This document shows, piece after piece, positions 12,670-16,864 of a stretch of DNA of 16,864 nt; positions within the stretch are counted from its first letter, which is position 1, and every line of letters begins with the position of its first letter. The DNA is taken from NCBI GenBank assembly GCA_022563655.1, contig JADFMW010000030.1, forward strand, positions 1-16,864, given 5' to 3'. Source of the stretch: Pseudomonadota bacterium (GTDB lineage: Bacteria; Pseudomonadota; Alphaproteobacteria; JAAXGF01). A model generated the notes under the pieces. The model searched no databases and was not told the origin of the DNA. It saw nothing but the letters and a program-made list of their open reading frames with translations. Made by a program: the position numbers and the translations under genes.

Positions 12670-14199
12670 GTGACCATCCGGCAGACCGGTAACCTGGGTG
12701 ACCTGATTGACCGGAACGCGGACCCGAATGCGACGGCCATCATCGACGCGAGCGATTGGGAATCGCCGCTGACCTTCACCCACGGCGAGATCGACAAGCG
12801 CGCCAACGCCGTTGCCCGCGCGCTTCTGCCACAGGGCCAAGCGCCTGGCGACCGGATCGCAATCCTGGCCGCCAACAGCGCCGACTATCTCGTCGCCTAT
12901 TTCGGCACCATGCGCGCCGGCCTCATCTCGGTGCCAATCAACTGGAAGCTGCCGATGGAGACCATCGCCTACATCCTCGGGGACGCCGATGTGAAGCTGG
13001 CCTTCGTCGACGAGGCGCGCCGGCCGGTCTGTCCCGCCGGCCTGCCAACGGTCGTTTTCGGCCAAGGGTTCGAAGACTTTCTCGATTTTGGCGACATCGA
13101 CATCGTTCGCCCCGCGAGCGACGAGATCGCGATGTTGCTCTACACCTCCGGCTCTACGGGCCCGCCCAAGGGCGTGCCGCTGACCCATCGGGGCCACCTA
13201 TGGGCGATCGAGACCCGGATGCGGATTTACGATGATGCGGGCCGCCACCGCTTCCTGGTCGCGGCGCCGCTCTGTCACGCCAACGCACTCGGTGTCAGCA
13301 AGTTCGCGCTGGCGGCGCACGCGAGCCAGGTGATCCTGCCGCAGTTCACGGCCGAGCGGTACATCGAGGCGATCGAACGATTCCGCTGCACCTGGATCAC
13401 CTCGGTGCCGACCATGATCGCGCTGGTGGCGCAGGAGAGCGAGTTCTTGGCCCGAACGGATGTCTCCTCGGTCGAGGTCGTCCGCATGGGCTCGGCGCCG
13501 GCGACGCAAGGGCTCTTCGATTCGATCCGGCGGATCTTCCCAGGCGCCCGCATCATCTATGTCTATGGAACCACCGAGGTGGGGCCCTGCAACTTCGGAC
13601 CGCACCCCGACGGCCTCGCGACGCCCGATCTCTCGATCGGCTATCCGCTCGCCGACGTCAAGCTGAGACTGATCGACGGCGACGATCAAGACGCCGAGCA
13701 AGGCGAATTCGAGGTCCTCTGCCCCGCCAACATGCCGGGATACCTGAACCTGTCAGACAAGACGGCGGAGGCCGTCACCGCGGACGGATACTATCGGACG
13801 GGCGACATCATGCGCCGCGACGACAACGGCTTTTATTTCTTCGTCAGCCGCGTCGACGAGATGTTCGTCTGCAACGGGCAGAACGTCTATCCGGCCGTGG
13901 TCGAGCACCTGATCGAGACCCATCCGGGCATCCAGCAGGCCTGCGTCGTGCCGGTGGCGGACGAGATTCGAGGTCATAGGCCGGTCGCCTTCGCCGTCCG
14001 TGCCAGCGGCGCCAAGATCGACGTCGACGCGGTCAAGAGCCATGTCATCGCCAACGGCCCCGCATACCAGCATCCGCGGGAAGTCTGGTTCGTCGCCGCC
14101 CTGCCGCTCACCAGCATTAACAAGATCGACCGCAAGGCGCTGACCGAGCGGGCCGAGGCGCTGGCAAGCACGGGCGAGTCCGCAACAATCCAAGCCTGA
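12670..14199 (+). CDS. AMP-dependent acyl-CoA synthetase/ligase (ANL superfamily)
   Basis: This 509-aa adenylate-forming enzyme activates a carboxylic acid with ATP and then most likely forms a CoA thioester. Motifs in order are the phosphate-binding loop YTSGSTGPPKG (158-168), YGTTE (299-303), YRTGD (375-379) and FVCNGQNVYPAVVEHLIE in the C-terminal subdomain. The catalytic lysine of the family is in INKIDRKAL (K485). Acyl substrate specificity cannot be read; the absence of an extra C-terminal carrier domain argues for a stand-alone ligase. The start is GTG at 12670, with GAGG about 8 bp upstream. It lies 32 bp after the NeuD-like acyltransferase gene, so the ligase may supply the acyl donor for that partner. 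Base usage returns to the high-GC pattern of the rest of the window. Confidence 0.9.
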   Translation: MTIRQTGNLGDLIDRNADPNATAIIDASDWESPLTFTHGEIDKRANAVARALLPQGQAPGDRIAILAANSADYLVAYFGTMRAGLISVPINWKLPMETIAYILGDADVKLAFVDEARRPVCPAGLPTVVFGQGFEDFLDFGDIDIVRPASDEIAMLLYTSGSTGPPKGVPLTHRGHLWAIETRMRIYDDAGRHRFLVAAPLCHANALGVSKFALAAHASQVILPQFTAERYIEAIERFRCTWITSVPTMIALVAQESEFLARTDVSSVEVVRMGSAPATQGLFDSIRRIFPGARIIYVYGTTEVGPCNFGPHPDGLATPDLSIGYPLADVKLRLIDGDDQDAEQGEFEVLCPANMPGYLNLSDKTAEAVTADGYYRTGDIMRRDDNGFYFFVSRVDEMFVCNGQNVYPAVVEHLIETHPGIQQACVVPVADEIRGHRPVAFAVRASGAKIDVDAVKSHVIANGPAYQHPREVWFVAALPLTSINKIDRKALTERAEALASTGESATIQA

Positions 14200-14240
14200 C
14201 ATTCGGTCTGGACGAACTTTTGCGCGCCGGGTCAGAGGTG

Positions 14241-14308
14241 GGGCCTGATCGCCGCATTCGTTGCGGGCCGGCGCGGCGTCACCCGGCAGTAAGCGGAAGC
14301 CTGGGCCG
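14241..14308 (+). pseudogene. Second fragment of the methyltransferase-like sequence (68 bp)
   Basis: Bases 14241-14308 match 11598-11665 at about 64 of 68 positions without gaps. In the corresponding frame it reads LIAAFVAGRRGVTRQ and then a stop, where the other copy continues EEAEAW. It lies in the 177-bp spacer between the ligase and the substrate-binding protein genes. The 11-mer GCGCGCCGGGT flanks it at 14222-14232 and 14333-14343. Confidence 0.8.
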
Positions 14309-14376
14309 CGGGCGTTTTCGGCTATGATGGGCGCGCGCCGGGTGCGCGGCAGGGGCACACGAGGGAGAGCGCGGCG

Positions 14377-16179
14377 ATGAGGCGATTGGCGCGGTGGCTG
14401 CTGGCGGCGCTGCTCTTGCTGGCGCCGCTTGCCGCGCCCGGCGAGGGCCGGGCGGCGCGGGAGCAGCTGGTCATCGGCATGACCCAGTTCCCCTCGACCT
14501 TCAACCCGGTCATCGACGCCATGCTGGCGAAGTCGTACGTGCTGGCGATGACGCGGCGCCCGCTCGTCACCTACGACCAGAGCTGGCGGCTCGTGTGCAT
14601 GCTGTGCACCGAGCTGCCGACCATCGAGAACGGCCGCGCCCGGCTCGAGACGCTGCCCGACGGCCGCGCCGGCATGGCGCTGAGCTACACCATCCAGCCC
14701 GGCGCCACCTGGGGCGACGGCGTCCCGGTCACCACGCGGGACGTGGTGTTCGGCTGGGAGGTCGGGCGCCACCCGCTGACCGGGGTCGCCGACCTCGACT
14801 TCTACCAGCGCATCACCGCCATCGACGTGCACGACGACAAGCGCTTCACCGTCCACCTCGACAAGGTGTACTTCGACTATCCCGCCCGCGGCTCGATCCC
14901 GCTGCTGCCGGCGCACCTCGAGCGCGGCGCCTTCGCGGATGCGCGCGAGTACCGGCACCGCACGCTCTACGACGCCGACTCCGCCAACCCCGGCCTCTAC
15001 TACGGCCCCTACCGGATCACCGAGGTGGTGTCGGGCTCGCACGTCGTGCTCGAGCTCAACCCGACCTGGTGGGGCAAGCCGCCGCACTTCAAGCGCATCG
15101 TCGTGCGCGTCATCGAGAACACCGCCGCGCTCGAGGCCAACCTGTTGTCGGGCACGGTCGATTACGTGGCCGGCGAGCTCGGCTTCAACATCGACCAGGC
15201 GCTGTCGTTCGAACGGCGCCACCGCGACCGCTTCGACGTGCTTTACAAGGCCGGTCTCATCTACGAGCACATCGACCTGAACCTCGACAACCCGATCCTC
15301 AAGGACAGGCGGGTGCGCCGGGCGCTGTTGTACGCGCTCGACCGCGACAACCTGGTGGCGCAGCTTTTCGGCGGCATGCAGCCGGTGGCGCACTCCAACG
15401 TCAACCGGCTCGACTGGGTGTACGCGCCCGACGTCCCGACCTACGCTCACGACCCCGAAAAGGCCGCGGCGCTGCTCGACGAAGCCGGCTGGAGCGTGAT
15501 GCAAGACGGCGTGCGCCGCAACGCCAAGGGCGAGCGGCTCTCGCTTCGGCTCATGACCACCGCCGGCAACAAGACGCGCGAGCTGGTCGAACAGGTTTTG
15601 CAGAGCCAGTGGAAGAAGGTGGGCATCGATATCACGATCAAGAACGAGCCGGCGCGCGTGTACTTCGGCCAGACGATGACGCGCCGCGAATATCCCGCGC
15701 TCGGCATGTACGCTTGGCTGTCGTCGCCCGAAAGCGTGCCGCGCACGACGCTGCACTCGGCGATGATCCCGACCGAGGAGAACAACTGGTCGGGCCAGAA
15801 CTACCCCGGCTTCGTCAACGCCGAGATCGACGAACTGATCGACAAGACCGAGGTCGAGCTCGACCGCGAGACGCGCGGCGGCTACTGGAAGCCGGGTGGT
15901 CTCTTCATGCCCTCGATCATCGCCGAACTCGGTCATGTGATCGAGAGACACCTCGAGTCCATCGGCCTGATCAAGCACTCTGGCCCTGACGAGCACCAGC
16001 GCAAACTGATCGAAGCGAAGCGCAAGGAGTTCGAGGACGCCAGGGCTCAGACCGACGCGTTCGCCCACAGCTCCTTCCCCGAGGGCGCCCAACTCTGCAT
16101 CAAGTGCTCCACCGCCGCAGTGGTCATGCTGGACGGCTGCATGACCTGCCTGAGCTGCGGGGATAGCAAGTGCGGGTAG
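14377..16179 (+). CDS. Chimeric ORF: ABC substrate-binding protein joined to class II ribonucleotide reductase tail
   Basis: The 600-aa frame has two unrelated parts. Residues 1 to about 498 are a family-5 (peptide/opine-type) periplasmic substrate-binding protein. They comprise a signal peptide (RWLLAALLLLAPLAAPGEGRA), then VIGMTQFPSTFNPVIDAML, TIQPGATWGDGVPVTTRDV and YYGPYRITEVVSGSHVVLEL. The match continues through EIDELIDKTEVELDRE, where the family normally goes on for a further C-terminal lobe segment. From about residue 500 it becomes YWKPGGLFMPSIIAELGHVI, then RHLESIGL, and ends with cysteines spaced CxxC...CxxCxxCxxxxC (LCIKCS, GCMTCLSCGDSKCG). That resembles the zinc-ribbon tail of B12-dependent ribonucleotide reductase (NrdJ). 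Codon use also shifts slightly. ATG at 14377 has GGGAGAG upstream. This is either a deletion fusion or an assembly misjoin. Confidence 0.75.
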   Translation: MRRLARWLLAALLLLAPLAAPGEGRAAREQLVIGMTQFPSTFNPVIDAMLAKSYVLAMTRRPLVTYDQSWRLVCMLCTELPTIENGRARLETLPDGRAGMALSYTIQPGATWGDGVPVTTRDVVFGWEVGRHPLTGVADLDFYQRITAIDVHDDKRFTVHLDKVYFDYPARGSIPLLPAHLERGAFADAREYRHRTLYDADSANPGLYYGPYRITEVVSGSHVVLELNPTWWGKPPHFKRIVVRVIENTAALEANLLSGTVDYVAGELGFNIDQALSFERRHRDRFDVLYKAGLIYEHIDLNLDNPILKDRRVRRALLYALDRDNLVAQLFGGMQPVAHSNVNRLDWVYAPDVPTYAHDPEKAAALLDEAGWSVMQDGVRRNAKGERLSLRLMTTAGNKTRELVEQVLQSQWKKVGIDITIKNEPARVYFGQTMTRREYPALGMYAWLSSPESVPRTTLHSAMIPTEENNWSGQNYPGFVNAEIDELIDKTEVELDRETRGGYWKPGGLFMPSIIAELGHVIERHLESIGLIKHSGPDEHQRKLIEAKRKEFEDARAQTDAFAHSSFPEGAQLCIKCSTAAVVMLDGCMTCLSCGDSKCG

Positions 16180-16200
16180 CTTCAGTCTGAGTTGAGAGCG

Positions 16201-16233
16201 GAGGAAAGCGGCCTACGGTTGCTTTCCTTTTAT
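16201..16233 (+). terminator. Strong intrinsic (Rho-independent) terminator
   Basis: A 12-bp stem is formed by 16202-16213 and 16217-16228 (AGGAAAGCGGCC / GGTTGCTTTCCT, with two G-U pairs), a TAC loop, and a T-run at 16228-16231. It lies 22 bp after the stop codon at 16179, where the terminator of the reductase-tail gene would be expected. Confidence 0.85.
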
Positions 16234-16336
16234 CTGCATGGCCCAACGCTTTGCGTCACGATCACCACGACCCAGGTCAAGTTCCCGACCGCTAGCCCGC
16301 GATACGCTGCGGCCTGTTTTCCATCAGGGGTAGCAG

Positions 16337-16654
16337 GTGTCGCGCATTCAGGACTGGATCATCTTCGGGCTCGGCTTCCGGGTCTTCTTCCTGTTCACTG
16401 GGCTTGCGGGCGTGGGCCTGATGGTGGCTTGGATCGGGTTGCTGAGCTTCGGGCCCTGGCCGGGTGCCCCGGTGGATCCGGTGGCTTGGCATGCGCACGA
16501 GATGGTGTTCGGGTTCGCTGGTGCGGCCATCGCGGGTTTCCTGCTCACTGCGGTGCCCAAATGGGTCGCCGACCCCGGATCTGGCGGGCGCCCCAGTACA
16601 CCAAGCGGTAGTTCCACCCTTCCTGTCCAGGCTCTTTGCCCAGGGCTTCCCTAG
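16337..16654 (+). pseudogene. nnrS: nnrS, 5' part only (similarity ends after about 78 codons)
   Basis: From GTG at 16337 (AGGGG six bases upstream) the frame encodes FGLGFRVFFLFTGLAGVGLM, then DPVAWHAHEMVFGFAGAAIAG and FLLTAVPKWV. This is the characteristic start of NnrS, a polytopic heme/copper membrane protein linked to nitric-oxide metabolism and denitrification. The conserved His residues of AWHAHEM are present. NnrS is normally about 400 residues with some twelve membrane helices. Here, after AVPKWVADPG (near 16570), the sequence turns into hydrophilic, low-similarity residues and stops at 16654. Base composition changes at the same point. The gene is therefore broken by rearrangement or by a misassembly. 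The intact part is confidently assigned. Confidence 0.82.
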
Positions 16655-16713
16655 CCAGGCGCCTGACTATCGCCGTTAGTCTGGTACGTTGTATCAGCCC
16701 TAGTTGCCCGCGC

Positions 16714-16744
16714 TTGATAGTTTCCTGTCCTTTTAGTGTATAAT
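16714..16744 (+). promoter_or_regulatory. Candidate sigma-70 promoter
   Basis: TTGATA (16714-16719) and a perfect TATAAT (16739-16744) are separated by 19 bp, slightly long. It lies in the lower-GC right end and would fire towards the window edge. No other spacer here shows such a consensus-like -10 box. Confidence 0.45.
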
Positions 16745-16754
16745 GGAGCAGATG

Positions 16755-16812
16755 AGTTTCCTCTGCCGGGAAATGTAACGGCAATGGGCCTATCGTCGCT
16801 GATGAGGAAACT
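16755..16812 (+). other. 9-bp inverted repeat in the leader after the candidate promoter
   Basis: AGTTTCCTC (16755-16763) is perfectly complementary to GAGGAAACT (16804-16812), enclosing 40 bases. A transcript from the candidate promoter would begin with this stem, which could be a structured leader. No named RNA family was recognised. Confidence 0.35.
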
Positions 16813-16864
16813 TAAGGTTTGAAAAGAGGCACTCCTGTTCAATGTTCTTTTTTGTCCAACTGCG

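Larger units (their letters stand above)
16575..16864. other. Unassigned lower-GC right end
   Basis: About 290 bp after the nnrS break has clearly lower GC and no recognisable gene on either strand. It includes a near-consensus promoter and a 9-bp inverted repeat, listed separately. Only tiny reading frames follow the promoter (16752-16778, 8 codons; 16784-16822, 12 codons), with weak initiation signals. Confidence 0.5.

Noticed and set aside
13753..16092. A similarly long minus-strand frame opposite the ligase and substrate-binding protein genes
   Set aside because: Antisense shadow of GC-rich coding sequence; no family features.
16251..16264. TTGCGTCACGATCA as an FNR/NnrR box upstream of nnrS
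   Set aside because: The left half fits loosely, but the right half is out of register with the ATCAA half site.
16545..16784. Minus-strand frame of about 79 codons across the nnrS break
   Set aside because: It starts at a TTG without a ribosome-binding site, crosses into confident nnrS coding sequence on the other strand, and matches no family I know.
16799..16811. CTGATGAGGAAAC, resembling a hammerhead ribozyme core (CUGAUGA...GAAAC)
   Set aside because: Stem II would have essentially no length, and no suitable stem III or cleavage-site triplet was found around it.

Overview
This window looks like chromosomal DNA from a high-GC alphaproteobacterium, probably an uncultured Rhodospirillales-like or related lineage. 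That placement is inference from the strong G/C third-position bias and the gene families present: a TolB/TPR adenylate cyclase, a CHASE2 cyclase, MmsA, AcuI, an alternative oxidase and NnrS. I see no rRNA, tRNA, CRISPR array or intact transposase. The genes are housekeeping or accessory metabolism and are mostly transcribed singly.

Left part (1-6557). The 5' end of an alternative oxidase gene runs off the left edge on the minus strand. Behind it is a minus-strand class III adenylate/guanylate cyclase with TolB-like and TPR regions. This gene diverges from mmsA (methylmalonate-semialdehyde dehydrogenase). An O-methyltransferase gene follows, then a convergent, secreted Sel1-repeat/peptidoglycan-binding protein gene, then a divergent AlkA-type DNA glycosylase gene.

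Middle part (6558-11757). A CHASE2 transmembrane cyclase is followed by acuI (acryloyl-CoA reductase/YhdH family) and a CDP-alcohol phosphatidyltransferase. Next come an 80-bp REPIN/MITE-like inverted repeat, a secreted cupredoxin-like protein lacking the usual copper ligands, and a short C-terminal piece of a methyltransferase.

Right part (11758-16864). A NeuD/PglD-like acyltransferase lacking the family's two histidines sits 32 bp upstream of an acyl/AMP ligase, suggesting a two-gene acylation module. After this is an ABC-transporter substrate-binding protein whose C-terminus is replaced, in frame, by what looks like the zinc-ribbon tail of a B12-dependent (class II) ribonucleotide reductase. 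A strong intrinsic terminator follows. An nnrS gene then loses family similarity after about 80 codons and runs into roughly 300 bp of visibly different, lower-GC sequence. These two joins mean the right end is either rearranged or misassembled.

The most unusual property of the window is at its gene boundaries. Short tandem duplications (10-20 bp units) recur in the spacers and overlap a stop codon, a start codon or a Shine-Dalgarno sequence. Two dispersed 66-68 bp copies of nearby coding sequence also lie in spacers. One of these is antisense to the coding region it copies.
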